Source: Rhodamnia argentea
Taxonomy: Eukaryota > Streptophyta > Magnoliopsida > Myrtales > Myrtaceae
Length of the DNA stretch: 64,000 nt
Reading direction: 5' to 3'
Assembly (NCBI RefSeq): GCF_020921035.1
Contig: NC_063154.1
Location: forward strand, 2,356,001-2,420,000
Positions 23,637-39,954 of this stretch are shown here, piece by piece. The notes under the pieces are model-generated. The model searched no databases, had not been told where the DNA came from, and worked only from the letters and a program-made list of their open reading frames with translations. A program made the translations under genes and the position numbers. Each line of letters starts with the position of its first letter. Positions within the stretch are counted from its first letter, which is position 1.

Positions 23637-23865
23637 GCATGCCCTTATATATATATATATCTTTTTTTTTTTGGGGTCGGAAAGATACTTTATTCAAACC
23701 ATTAAGAGTTCTTGGAAGATAGACCCAAAGGCGGAGCATCAAAGCATAATAAATCCCAAAGGGGTGGGAGGGGGATTAGACACCCAAGAAGGAGATAGAG
23801 AGTTTGAGCTGAGTGATTTTGCTACGTAATCTGCCACTTGGTTCTCCATTCTGCATGCTCTTATA
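23637..23865 (-). mobile_element. 5'-truncated LINE-like retroelement fragment with poly(A) and target duplication
   Basis: On the minus strand a short frame reads ENQVADYVAKSLSS, resembling the end of an RNase H domain (…N-x-x-AD-x-x-AK) of plant LINEs, followed by a stop, about 80 bases of 3' sequence and an A11 tail (T-run 23662-23672). Near-identical 13-base flanks GCATGCCCTTATA (23637-23649) and GCATGCTCTTATA (23853-23865) look like the target duplication. A short TA run separates the tail from the left copy. Confidence 0.6.
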
Positions 23866-25535
23866 ATTGAAAAATGATATTTCGCGACTTTACAAAAACT
23901 CGAGGAAAAAGATTATTTTGTTTATATATGTGAATAACGTTACGCGAGCAAGAGCTTGACCACCCAGCCGATTTCCAGAGATTCGGAATTTTGCCTTGAC
24001 ATGTAACACACAATGTATATCTGACTATCATGTGTGATAATTTCTAGATAAAGAGATATAAAATAACATATTCGAGGTGTTTACTATAGAGTTATGAAGT
24101 AGGGTAAATATGACAAAGTTCATTCATGCCATTTCACCTCCCGTGCAATTATCACTTAATTAGTCTTCCAAGCAATGAATAAAACCATATCATAATACTT
24201 TCCCCATTCTACATTTTGGTATTTTACTCATTTTGTTGAAACTAAGCTTAGTGAAAGATAAATTTAATATCTGAAAACATAAGCCGTCAAAAAGCTGAAA
24301 TTGTCAGCCAAAATTCTCAACAAAGTATGTTTTTGATTTGTCGTCTTCTCCCCCAAAACGACTTAAGTTCTAGTGTCTAATGGAACACTGTAAATTTAAT
24401 ATTAAAAAAAAATCTCATGATAAGCCTTTAAGGCAGTTTGATTTAATGTCAATAATGGGGGTTAAGGATGTTTTTTTAGTTTATTTATCTATTATATTTA
24501 CATTCTTGTTCTTCTACTTGAAATAACAAAGGCTTTGTGGTGGGCACAACACCATGATCATACTGATAGCACTAGGATTATCAATTGACAATAAATAACA
24601 AAAGCTTCCTTAACAACGAATTACTTGACAAAAGGTGTGGGAGATACTTCCTAATTTCTTAATTAGGGATCGCTAATTAAGGGCTACCTAGTGGGAAGAA
24701 AGCTAAATCGCATCCTTCGTTCCGGGGACCCACGTGGTTTAACATGGCTCCATCATCTTATGATAACCCAAATAAAATAAAATTAAAAAAAGTATGTATC
24801 TAACTTACGGAACCCTCGGCGTACCTTTTGAATGTACTTAAGTATAAGAACAGTGATCTCTAAAGAGCTGATTACACATAACACGAGAAAACATAACGTA
24901 TGGAAAAATCCCAAACTCGCTTTAAATAACTTCTTTGAGTAGCTAGCCGGGCACTAGTTAATAAAATCCTCTCATGCTAACTCATGATTATGGGACCCGT
25001 AGACATAAAAATAGCCCTTAGTGTTCACTTTGCTATCAAAGTGGGGACTCACCCACCTTGGCATAAAGCATTTGATGCATTAGTTTTTGCATGAGCTGAT
25101 GATGATTTGCCAATTAATCACAACTAAATCGATAAGTCCCCTTTCTTCCCTCGTTTTTTTTTTCGCTTCTTACCTTACACCAAGTGCAAGTGAAAATTAA
25201 GCAAATATAATCCGAATAATATTTTCTCAAGCACTTACAAAAAAATTACGGTCAAATCATGATTATCGCGATAACTACGTTATTTTCTACCAATTTAGAC
25301 TTTTAAATTAACTGAATAGTTAAATCTTGATTTCCCATTGTTTGCGATAGAGAAATAAAGAAAAGAGATGTCTGTAAATTGGGTGGGTTTGGCAAGGGGA
25401 TGTTTCAACAGTGATATAGAAGCTGAAAGAACAGTGATATGTAGCCTCCTTAATTCCATCTAATTGATGGGAATATTATAGCTAATAAAAATGATTTATT
25501 TACTCTTTTCCAATGGTCTTTGGGCATTAAAAAAA

Positions 25536-25957
25536 AGGACATAACAACACGAATGGTCCCTGAACAACTATCCAATATGTAATGCGGTATCTCAACTTTT
25601 AATTTGACAAATATAATCTTTGAACTTTAGCCCAATGTGCGGTGTAGTCCTCGAACTTTTAATTTGACCAATATAGTCCTTGAACATTTGAAACATATTC
25701 AACTGAGTCCCTAAATTATAAGAAGATGTGTAATGTAGTCCTTCCATTACTTCAAGTTCAGGAACGACTTTGAACATTTTCTCAAAGACTAAGTTGCATG
25801 CTTCAAAAGTTCGAGGACTATATTGAACAAATTGAAAGTTCATGGACCATATTGTATATTGGACTAAAGTTCAGGCACCTCATTGGTCAAATTAAAAGTT
25901 CGGATGTCACATTGCATATTGAGCCAAAGGTCATGGACCATTTGTAACATTTTCCCT
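25536..25957. mobile_element. Foldback/MITE element, family 1, copy 3
   Basis: Left end AGGACATAACAACACGAATG and right end complementing AGGGAAAATGTTACAAATGG are variants of the copy 1 termini. The inside holds repeated AATTTGACCAATATAGTCC and AGTTC-AGGAC-ATATTGAAC blocks in opposite orientation. Flanking A-runs hide any target duplication. Confidence 0.65.
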
Positions 25958-27141
25958 ATAAAAAAAAAAAAAGACTTCTCATATATCTTCCCTAAATTGT
26001 AGGAAGAAAAAAAAAAACGGTGCCCATGCTTGCTTCTAGAATCTCGTGTGGACCCAGAATGAGAATGTGCTTCACACGATAGCAAAGCGAAGCCGAAAAA
26101 GGAGGCAAAAGAGGAATGGGAAGTGCGAAAAGAAATTACTGCTCATCATTATGGCAAAAGAAATAAAATGTAAAGACTAAATTTTCTCCATTTATTTTCT
26201 CTAAAGCTTCTATTTTTCTGTTTTATTTCACCAACCTCGCCACGTGATGAATCCGAATTAAGAAAATGGAGAGCAAAAAAAAAGTTGCGATCGTGAAATT
26301 CGGAATGCTAGCTAGATCGGCGTCTCATGCCTAATCGTCGTTTAGTGTTGCTTGAACCTGATTAATCGCCGCCATCGGGAGATTACATTATGGGGACAAT
26401 AATGTAATCCTATAATTATATGGAATAAGAAATTAATGTGAACATAAATACCATGCAATGTGAACAAGCATGCTTCTTTCTTAGGAAGATTGGAAAAATT
26501 ATATACACGGTTAGTGGTTCCGATTAACTTAATTAATTGATTAGAGTTGCTTGACCTCGCATCATTATGTTACAATAAGAGGGTAATCTAACCTTCCATT
26601 TTATGGAACATAATGTATGTGAACATATACCACGCAATATGAACAAACTTTGGCCGCAAAGCAATTAGGCGATATAACCCTTAAATTTAGGCATTTGCTT
26701 TGTCAGAATTCGGACCAATTGGGGATTTCTCAACTAATATTAATTTCAAGATTTGAAAATGAGGAAGAAAAGAGAGCTCTTATGACCGATGTGGCGCATG
26801 GGCGTGACTAACGACGGCGTTTTAGAGAAACAAAAGAGCTGCAAAGGTATGCGAAGTAGATTTCGAAATGATTCAACCAAACAAGTACTATTACGATAGT
26901 CTGCGATAAAACGAAATATGAATTTCCCGCTTAAGATAAATTAGAAACGAGGATGTTTTAGAGAAAGTTGTCCTACGGTTTTCTCGGACGTGTTCTCGAC
27001 GTCTTTCTCGCTTTGGCCGACATGCTCTTTTGTAAGTCGGTGTTGTTGGTCCTATCATGTGTAACATCAGTTTGCATCGGGCGGAAAAATTAACGGTAGA
27101 TAACTTTAACCGTCGGGTAAAAGTTGGCGGTTTTTTTTTTT

Positions 27142-27147
27142 TATATA
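27142..27147 (+). promoter_or_regulatory. Candidate TATA box of CPD
   Basis: TATATA follows a T-run 212 bases upstream of the first ATG. This would give a leader of about 180 bases that includes the CT-rich tract at 27298-27315. Motif and position only. Confidence 0.35.
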
Positions 27148-27290
27148 GTTTCAAAAGAGTATTAAATTTTTAGAGTTTTGTTTGTGGAGGTTTTTTGGGG
27201 GATTTAGTTGAAAAGAAAAGGAAATCCGAAGACAAAGGAACACCATTAATGACCTGCCTTTATCCTTCTCTTCTCCTTGCCAGATACACT

Positions 27291-27296
27291 CGTGTG
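27291..27296 (+). promoter_or_regulatory. Possible BZR1 site (BRRE) near the CPD start
   Basis: CGTGTG matches the CGTG(T/C)G brassinosteroid-response element through which BZR1 represses CPD in Arabidopsis. It lies 58 bases before the ATG. A six-base match is weak on its own; the gene identity makes it worth noting. Confidence 0.35.
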
Positions 27297-27353
27297 CTTC
27301 TCTCTCTCTCTCTCATACTCTTCACTTTGCATTGTGATCATACTCTCGACTTC

Positions 27354-30693
<3,340 letters not shown>

Positions 30694-31753
30694 AATATAA
30701 GAATCGGCAAACTCCTTCGGAGGTCAAATCAATTGATTAATAAACTTGGGTTGTAGATCAGGGCGGGGAAATGGGATCATATGTGAAAGTATGTACATAT
30801 GCAGCAAAAACAATATTTTGCAGCCTTGTGCAAGCATGTATTTTCAGAATTTGGCAATTCATTTGCACATATCGAATTTGAATACTCTACTTAAGCATCA
30901 GTAATTGCACCTCCTCAATTGTGATTTTTGTTGTGATTTCTCAAGACTGATATGTTGGGCTTATCTTATATTGATTGTAAAAGGGACTGATAATCAATTT
31001 ATAAGTGAGAAAAATCATCATCTTTTGAGCTAACTTTTGAAATGAGAAAGGATCAAAACTACCCAACAGAGCTCATGTTAATTGGCAAATCAACCGTTAC
31101 CCAATATGAACCACATACCAATATGATTGGCCGAAGCATTCAAGAGTCTGAAGGTATGCTTTTAAATTCAAGCCGCCAGGCGGGCTTTCCTCTCAACGGA
31201 GAATATGAAGCATTCGGAATAGAAAACAAACCAAAAATTAGGACTGATATTTTGAGCCCTTCAACCTTTGAATAAATACAGAGACTTTACATTTGATAGG
31301 ACCAAGAAAAATATTTAAAAAAAAAAAAGGAAGAAATATATGACCTCTAACATTGACTGATGACTCACGATGTGTGTAGAACATAGCATGTGGGTCGTCC
31401 GAGTCATTTTCAACCTAATGTCTAATAAGCCTCCTCGCCTGTTAGTTTTGACTCCTTCAGAGTCAGAATCCAACTTCATCTTTGGATTCGTCTGCACCGA
31501 AATCAAAGGCCGCCCGCCTCGTAAGCAGGCCCCCCTCACCTGTAGCCCCTCCACCATTCATTACGATGTCTGATATTCAGTTCTGAGGGACCCAATTGTC
31601 AACGTTCATTCGGATGGACAATAACCTGAAACCCGATCCTGACGAACGTGATGAGCCCATATGGAAGAAAATTACAAGTTGGGTGCGTGTTAGTCTCCTC
31701 CATCCGTCACTTTCCTCCCCTCCCCTCCCCACGTTTTTTTGTTGTTTTCTTTT
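30694..31753. other. Intergenic between convergent CPD and membrane-protein genes
   Basis: Contains both 3' flanks. No gene, repeat boundary or RNA is recognised. Confidence 0.5.
30739..30744 (+). terminator. Possible polyadenylation signal of CPD
   Basis: AATAAA begins 46 bases after the CPD stop codon, a usual distance for a plant near-upstream element. Confidence 0.4.
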
Positions 31754-34049
31754 TCATTTCTCTCTGTGTTCTTGGAGAATCTTCTGATATCTGGGGAAGC
31801 CATGGTTGCAGGCTGAGACCTGCAGGCAGGACACAAAAAGATCAAATAAGTTTTCGATTTCCTGGTGGCAAATGACCTTCGGGCGTGGCACTGACCATGT
31901 CCAAGTGGAAATATTCAAATTTCGATCGTTCCGTATAAAGTGGAGAATCATTCCATAGAAAAGATTCGAAACAGAACAGAACAGAACAGTGGCCAGCTAT
32001 GAATTGGGGCTTTATCAGTCGGCAGGCCCCCCACACGGCTTAGACATACAGCTGAAGAGGGGGGCGAGGGCCATTCGTGGATCACAACACTAGCGAGAAT
32101 ATGAATTTTCAAATGAATGTGAACATTGGGAAGAATATGAGGCATGTGTTAGAAAAGTGGGGAAAACATTAATTGTTGAAATTAGACTAGGATTGTGTCA
32201 TTTTTCCAGCACCATAGTTATTATTGTAGAAGCCAGAAGCTAAAAATGGCTTTCTTGATGTTCAAAATCGGTTATGAAGCAGTGGTCCAGCACTACGTGC
32301 GACCAAATACGAACCGTGTCTATTTTATAAATCAGGTGAGGAACGAACAAAATCTGGTGAATAATAAAGTTATCTCCTCCGCTCAAAAGAAACAGAGGAA
32401 TATTATTGAGAAAGAGAGTGCACATGCGTTAGCAGAGATGCGCTGGATCTACATGCATACAAAACATGAGTAGGCATATATTCTAGTTGATAAGTTGTGG
32501 CTGTCAGTTGCAAAAACTTGCGAATGGCAACCAAACATAGTCCAATCCAGAGCAAGATATTCTATCTCTCTCCCTCATTATGAAGGGCGGCTGACCTGCC
32601 CTGCCCTGCCCATCCCTAATTCTATGAGACTACTGAGTTAACACATGAATTTGGTCAGTAACTGGGGGACCATAGCTCAGATTACAACATTACCTATAAT
32701 CTTTTGGGCCAGAAAAGACAACCTAAGCCTCACCAACCCTTTTTTATGCAGATCACTCTTATGACTTTACCCCATGGACTCATGAGCCATGAGTACTATT
32801 TCTTCTTTTTATGAACTTTTGGGCCAGATTGACATGGGTAATCTCCAAACATGTGCAATGCTTCCTTCACATGCATTAGCCACTACTTGAAATTAGGTTT
32901 CCAATGAAATTTCCCTCACGCTAGAATATACAATTATTATTATTTTTTTTTTCACAGCCAATGTTGAGTAGATTTAACATGTAATGAGGACTTTGTGCTC
33001 ACAAAAAGGACAAGGAGGGAGACAAAAACGATTAAAAGACTTTGCAACATTGGCCATAGACCGCTCGGCAGTTTTGACCTTCTGGATGAACTGATTTGAA
33101 TTCTTCAACCCCAAGCAAAAGATATGATTTTTTTTTTTTTCCTCAGAAGTTCCTCGCCTTTGCAGTCTGATCTACCAAAGAATTCTCATACAGAACTCAA
33201 GGTTCAGATGTTCTTGGTGTTTCAACTAAATAAAAGATGTGTGTGATTCTTTTTCTACGTGCAAAAAAAATAAAAATCGAAGAGAGACTTACAGCTTCAA
33301 TGTCAATCTTGTAAACGAGAAGCTTTCTTCTCTCTCGGCAGCTGATCTTATACGCCGCAATGATATGACCAATCGCCAGAAGCCAAGAAGAAATGAAGAG
33401 AGCCATTTCCAAAGCTCTACTATATCCTCCTCTGCTTGTATTCGGAACACTGAGCACATAAGAAGCCTTGAACGAAACAAACACCAGGGACAGTAATGAG
33501 CACGCGGTCGTTATCCCCAAGTAAGGCCCTCTACAAAGCCTCGGTCCATCGCACAAACTGTACACACCTACAGTAACCCCCAAAACTAAAAAAGATCAAA
33601 AACTGTAATTTTTTTTATTGAATTCAAACACCCAATTCATAGAACAGCACAAAATGTGTCTTCTTTTGCTAAGGGAAAAACAAAGGTTTTTCACAAACAG
33701 GTGGCCTGCGTGCCGACCCATAGAACGACTCACACTCTAACAACGAGGATTGGCCGCACTTACAGATGATGACAGCCGATCTGACGATCGACACGAGGGG
33801 GATGTCGATGAGGGAGTATCGGAAATCGTAGTTGGTGAGGTGGGCGCGGAGCTTGTCCTGCAGAGACCGCGACGAGGGGGAGAGCGAAGCGGAGAGCAGA
33901 GCCGAAGGCAAGAGCGTGTCGGCGATGACAAGCAGGATCGGGGCAGAGAAGAGGAGGAGGGAGATGAGCATGGAGAAGAGGACGAAGACGGTCTTCACGC
34001 CTCGCAACACCCTCCTCGATCGCTCCTCCTTGGACGAGAACCCCATCAT
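31754..34049 (-). CDS. Small four-helix membrane protein, 'alpha/beta hydrolase related' group (At2g40095-like)
   Basis: Three minus-strand exons: 34049-33764, 33567-33293 and 31819-31754 (208 residues; two adjacent ATGs, 34049 or 34046). Four hydrophobic segments are visible: VKTVFVLFSMLISLLLFSAP, IPLVSIVRSAVIICVY, GITTACSLLSLVFVSF and ALEMALFISSWLLAIGHIIA. A basic cytosolic tail with CRERRKLLVYKIDIEAV and a last exon reading FPRYQKILQE follow. Intron 2 is long (1.47 kb). The family carries the name 'alpha/beta hydrolase related' in Arabidopsis, but no GxSxG nucleophile motif or catalytic triad is seen in these 208 residues. I would therefore call it a membrane protein of unknown function. 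The assignment to At2g40095 is from memory and also fits the gene order. Membrane location is inferred from hydrophobicity. Confidence 0.8.
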
Positions 34050-37000
34050 TTCTTGCCACAAAAAAAAGAAAAAAGGGACTGCCCCCAGTTGAATTTCTTC
34101 AAAATTCTTCGCCGCTGCTGTGTCGTAGCGTGCTCGATGAAATACACGAAGCAACTGGGAGGAGAAGGAAACTTAAGAAGCTAGAGCGAAGCGAAGAGAG
34201 GCTTAAAAGAAAAGAGAAGGGAGGGAGAGAGAGGAAGGTGAAGGTGAAGGAGAAGGAGAAGAAGCTGAAAGGTGCGATATTTTGACCGGGACTCGCCCTG
34301 CAGGGAGTGGGGAAGAGAAGACAGTGACGGCAATTATAAGCGAGGGGCGTTGCACCCGCCCGCAAGTTACCGGTCAAACGAAGAGTCTCTCTCTCTATCT
34401 CTAGAGATTAACGGGAATAACGATACGTTTCAAAAGACGGGGAAGGCAGGACATCTCCGAATCTCATCAAAATTAGAAGCTTGTCTTGTCCCCGCTTGCC
34501 GGTTCTCACTTATTTAAACACAGATCGTCAAAATTTGCCTACAGTATTCACTTTTGTGTTAATTTTTTTAATTATTTACGCGCCAATTTTTTTTATTAAT
34601 TTCCTAATCCTACGTGGCTAGTCGAAAGATCCTAATCGCTATTACCCGTTGGCATCAAGTGATCGTTTTTTTTCTCCGATTCGACACTTAAGTGAGCCGG
34701 TAAAAAAACTTTAGATACCAAAGTGAGCGTCGTATACAAAATTCGACACTTGATGTGTCCTTCTACCCTTATTTAAGTGTCGTTATTTTTTTGTTTTTCT
34801 TCGCATTACCGGCGCAGCCAAAAAATAGCATTTATTCTTTTAATGTGAATATGGTTTAAAAGATGCAAAGATGGTTTTCGACTTGAATAGTGGAGCATTT
34901 TTTTTTTTCGTTTTCACACATTTGGTGGGGGAATTCCAGATGAAAAAGGCAAAAAAATAAATAATAAGAATAAATTCGGAGACTTCTTCTAAAAAGAGCG
35001 CGACGCTTCGGGAAGGAAATCACCGAGTATCGAAAATTCGGGGAGGAAGGTGAAGAAAATTCTTTCACACCGCGTGCGATCTCCGATTGTCGCGAAGGAA
35101 GGTTTGCTCCGCCCATTTCTGGAAATCCATGAAGAAACCAAGGTATTCTTAGTATTTAAGAAATCATACTAGAATGATCGGGTGCATGCAAGAAGAGACC
35201 AGATGGGATAATTACCAAAAGAAGAAGAAGAAGTAGTCTTGAACATACTGCATCTGGACAATTCAATCTCAATTTAGCTCTAAACATTTTGACGATCTAT
35301 CAATATAGCTTTTCCGGTTAATTTTGAGTGAAAATAGCTGAAGTGAACATGGGCCGTCCTACTTGGTACAGATATCACTGATGTGGAGAATTTACGTAAT
35401 GTTTAGATTTTTGTTATAGACTCTATATCTTTCTTTCTCTTTTTTGCTGCTGTGGCAAGCAAGGCCAGGCCACGGCACAGGAAAAAAAGAAAGAGACGTA
35501 AAGAAACAAAAGAAAATAGATGTACATAAAATTACAAAGGAGCATCCACGGTCCACGTTAGTGAATTTTGGCTAAAATTGGTCGGAATGACGATATTGGC
35601 AAATCGTCAAAGGTTTATAGTTAAATTGGTCAAATTATCACGCGAAAAAAAAATATTGATTAGATTGAAATGTTTATGGCTGAATTGTCGTTAATATAAT
35701 AAATTTATGACTTTTTTTATGATTTTTTCATTTAATTATGGACGATGGACTCAACCTTTCCTTAGAGCATCAATGTCATCGAGGAAAGTTCTACGAATGT
35801 TCGTTCAACATGTTCACATACCGCGAAAAATCCATAGTTACGTGATTTGATGTGTACAGAGGTCTGTAAGCGAGCATGGTCCACCTATGCACACAATTGT
35901 GACTCGATGAACACCTAAATGCTTATAAGAAACAATCAAGGATCTATAGCTATGTAGTCGAAAAGTGTATTTGTCGTTGATGGCAAAAATATAGTCCAAT
36001 TATCAAAAAGTCATAATTCTAATCCTCCTCATCACATAACCTTACTCTTTTGGGGATCAAAACTGGACTCGTTAAACGGATGGGTAGGGTCGAAAATGGT
36101 CCGACCCAAGTAAACATATTTAATCTGTTTATGACCCAATTTCATGTAATGTAAATTTAACGATCCATACCTAACGCATGCCCGATCTGATCCATATTCT
36201 GAAAATATTTTTCTATTTAATAAAATCTCAGAAAACACATACCTAAATTGAAGTGAGAGTGCGATGCGAGTGAGGGCGAGAGAAAATGAAGAGAGAGTCA
36301 TATTGGTGGTTGAGTCTAAGTAAGTTGTAAATTCGTTCCCGATCCATGTACGGCTCACTTAACAACCATATTGCATTTAAGCTCATTTGTGATCTATATA
36401 TTCAATATAACTAACTCATATAATAACTCAGCTTATCATGATTGGATTAATAAATAGGTTTATGATCCATTTCGATGTGTCTAGGCAAGACGGAGAACAA
36501 AAGTGGGTGTTCAACTATTCGTCTTTCTATCTGGCTACTTCGTCATTGATTAGGTGTGGCCTAATCCGATGTAAACAAAGCATGCTTTGGAGCCACACGA
36601 CGCATTTCTGTGCTCAACAGATCACTGCTGCGATGCATGAACCCTACCCATCGAGGAGGCCAAAATAAACTAAAGCATCCATCAATCATACCGGGGATGG
36701 TGGAAACCGACAGATTCGAATCATGTGATCACATGCATCTTTGTCTCATCGTACCATTCCCATCCATGTCTTAATTTTCCCGCCAACATTTCTATTTATT
36801 TTTCCCATCTCCGTTAATTTAGTTAAGTTCAACTTCATTGCTTGTCGAATTCCCCAATAAAAAAACAGAAGAAGAGGAAATAGCTTGTGTAGGGTGATGG
36901 TATTGGTCAGGTTCGTTGTTAGTTATTGAGAAAGGAGAGAGATTGGCGTTAGTTAACGTCGGGAATCGAGAAACTTGATTGGAATGAGCGAGATGGGAAG

Positions 37001-37546
37001 GAGATGTGGCTAGCATTAATGGGTCCAAATTCAATTGAGGGACCAAAGTTGAATCGGATCAGCAGCTTTACAGGACAAAAGGGGGTGTAATCCGGAGCAA
37101 ATCATGCTTATCGATAACGCTAAAGTTCGATTTTGTTTTTGGGGTCTTAGTTTTTTACAAATTCAGACTGCTTTTAGGTGCAAGGTAAAGTGTTGCGCTA
37201 AAGGGTATATGTAAGATCACTTCGCCATTGTTCTTTTTGAGCCCCGGAGGATTAGGGTTTCAAAAGGGATTTTCTTTAACAACGAGTCAAGTTAAAATAT
37301 TCATGACGGGGCGATTTTGATTGAGCGTCCCAGTGTAATATCGGCATTCAACGCGGTCCATGAGATACTAGGTGTTTTTTTCTCTCGTGGTTTTTCTATT
37401 TTTTTTACTTTATAGACTATTTCTAGGAAGGTCTAGAGTTTTTTGTGCTTGAGTTGATATATGATGGTTTTTGCATCCCTTGGCAATGAGTTTCCATAAA
37501 ATATGTTAAAATCACTTGAAAAAATGAACAAAACTATCTCTTAGGC

Positions 37547-37790
37547 ATCCGCTTGTTTTGCAAAATAATTGATGCTTTGGAAAACATTTTCCTAAAAACG
37601 ATCGCTTGTGTCGCTTACAAAAACGAGTAAATGAAAAATATTTCATCGTCCACGAAAATGCATCGACATAAATTATTGTCAACAATGATAACATTTTAAA
37701 ATTAACTAATTATTTTAAGCGCTACAGGTGATCATTTTCTGAAAAATATTTTTCGAATCATCAAATTTTCGCGAGATAAACAGTGTCGTG
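37547..37790. mobile_element. Probable foldback/MITE element, family 3
   Basis: Left arm CCGCTTGTTTTGCAAAATAA plus TTGATGCTTTGGAAAACATT is mirrored by the right arm, whose complement reads CACTGTTTATCTCGCGAAAA then TTTGATGATTCGAAAAATAT. Edges are approximate and no clear target duplication is seen. Similar blocks occur near 4.2 kb and 40.85-40.95 kb. Confidence 0.45.
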
Positions 37791-39717
37791 GCTTCTACAC
37801 TCTCCGAATTGCTAATAAGAGGAAGCTCTAATTCAAGTGCAGCAGACATAGGAGTGGTTAAGAACCAAAAAAAAAAAAGAGGGGTTAGGCAAATGAAATG
37901 GTTCTTAGCCTTAGGTTTAACTTTTGTATGTACTTGGGAGCAAGTAAAGCATCTTTGATTTTATTTGTTGTTACATGCTTTTCTCTTAAAAACTAAGACC
38001 TTATCCATTTTCCTACCTTTGATGGAAAAGATGAAGGACAAAGCCTAGTCACTCACACCGTGGCCAAAAAAGGGTTTCACCGAAAGACCACCAACCCAAA
38101 CAATCGGCCGTCACTTCCCCATCGAAACGCATCTTTTTATCTTATCCCGATCTTCATCTTTTGCCACAAAAGAGATTTAACCCCTAAAAGGTGATTAGCA
38201 CCTCTAATAATACCTAGAGTCATGAGATTGATGTGTCCTCTTTGTTCTAACAGCTTAAACTTTTAAAATAATTAAAATCTAATTGGGTATCAAAGCATGA
38301 GATCATGAATTTAAATCTTTCCAGGCCCCTATTTACCTCAATAATTACATATTTTCACGCCTAATACCAAGTAAAAAAAAAAAAAATCAGAGTAAGCGCG
38401 ATGGGAAGTGTTACGATAATTAAAATATTAAAATCATGCATTTATCCGATAACTTAATCCTTTATAACGATTAGCGGTGGTCTCATAAAATTTCCGACCG
38501 GACGATCGCACCGATAATTTGGGTTGATGATTATCTTGCTCCCCGATCATATCGTTCTTTAATTAGTGTGGAGAGCATTTCAAATGATGATATGATGATA
38601 TTGATGAAAGATTTGAAATTTAGAGGACGGACGAATGGTGCATCTGCTAATATTGTGTGGACCGAAGACAATGATGCCCGAGATGAAAATCTGATGTCAT
38701 GTTTATATCTTGTCGTGCCTAGTGGGAATTATTTTAGAAGGACAAAAAAATGGAAAATCAAATGGGGTGCGTCATAGCTAGCGTCAGCTTTAGGAGCCGC
38801 GTGCGAAAAATATCAGCAAGCACAAGCATGGATAGAGATTAAATTAAGGGGCACTAATCTAAAAAATCATTTGACTGAACTTCCATAATGCCTATCTAAT
38901 CCGTTCGGGCGTTTGCTTGGGCAATAAGAACGACATGGTTCGCATCACATAGCAAACGACCCCCCACCAAATTAATTGATTGTTGTGACATAAATTTCTC
39001 GGAGATTAGGCAAGACCCTAAGGAAGGTACGTCATGGATTATGGAACCTACTCATTGATTACGCGCGGAATTCGTTTTGAAAATGCGATTTGGAAACTTA
39101 ATTATAGACGAAGTTCCGACTTGTGACGAAGTTTATCAGTAAACATCTTTCCTGTGAGAGTTGCTAAACTTGATTGATTTTGTTTAAGTAATTGTTAATT
39201 TGTCGATGTCGAGTACATGTAAAAAAAAGTATGTTCTCAAGTTTTTTTCGGATAATTATTAAAAAATTATATGCTAATTGTATGAATATCAATTCGGTCA
39301 TAAATTTTATAATTTGATCAATTAATCTGATTTTCAAACGAGGACAGCTATGGCAACCGTTTTACATAAGCGCGCGAATAATTTTCTATTAATCATATTT
39401 TTTAATTATTGAATAAATTTTCCGTGTTCAAGCCGCCAAATAAAGAGACACGTGGGCTTCATCAATGTCTGCTAAGCCGCCGCGTTGGGCCGACGTTGGG
39501 AATCGGAATGTGACTGTCGCTGTTGTGTCGTGGCTGCCTCTGGCGCTGCCACCGCACGTGCCGAAGTCCTCGTGTTGCCATATTACCAAACTGTGCATTT
39601 TGCCTTTTTTTTTTTTTTTTGTTGCTAATGCTTGGATTTCGCAAACATTGCTGAGCCAAGCCAAGAGTCGGCATAAATAATTGACCTCGTTAGGCAATTC
39701 TCAATTTTTCGGACAAT

Positions 39718-39954
39718 AAAATTTGGGGACCCGGACCCACCGATCGGTGGTCGAGTTGGTTTGAGTTCGATTCCTTTCACGAGAGGTTACGGGTTCAAAA
39801 CTCCTCGGCGCCGGTGTCTTAAGTGGGGGGTCGTGGTGGTGGACTCCTGCGCTAGCCTCTCTCGAGGACTAGTCGTGTTCTACCGTTGTGTTGAGCGAAG
39901 CTCGTCATCCGCGCGGAACCTCGATCATAAAAAAAAAAAAAAATTTGGGGACCC
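39718..39954 (+). mobile_element. tRNA-derived SINE with target site duplication
   Basis: The body (about 39733-39929) carries an RNA polymerase III A-box TGGTCGAGTTGG (39748-39759) and a B-box-like GGTTCAAAACTCC (39792-39804) at normal spacing. It ends with an A-run (39929-39943). The 12-base duplication ATTTGGGGACCC flanks it (39721-39732 and 39943-39954), with further A's shared on the left side. A second TTCGATTCC lies between the boxes. No coding capacity; it would have been copied by a LINE reverse transcriptase. Confidence 0.8.

Larger units (their letters stand above)
18499..27353. other. Repeat-rich intergenic region, 8.9 kb
   Basis: Lies between the divergently transcribed LHCB8 and CPD genes, so both promoters are at its ends. 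No host gene is supported. It holds foldback copies at 20.16 and 25.5 kb, a nested foldback pair at 22.1-22.7 kb and a LINE scrap at 23.6-23.9 kb. Stretches 18.9-20.1, 21.0-22.1, 23.9-25.5 and 26.0-27.1 kb show no recognisable feature beyond AT-rich or short open frames. Confidence 0.5.

Noticed and set aside
33750-34184. 144-codon plus-strand frame rich in Glu/Asp/Arg
   Set aside because: Antisense of exon 1 of the membrane-protein gene.
39748-39804. Possible tRNA gene (A- and B-box)
   Set aside because: No cloverleaf can be drawn, and the poly(A) and target duplication show a SINE.
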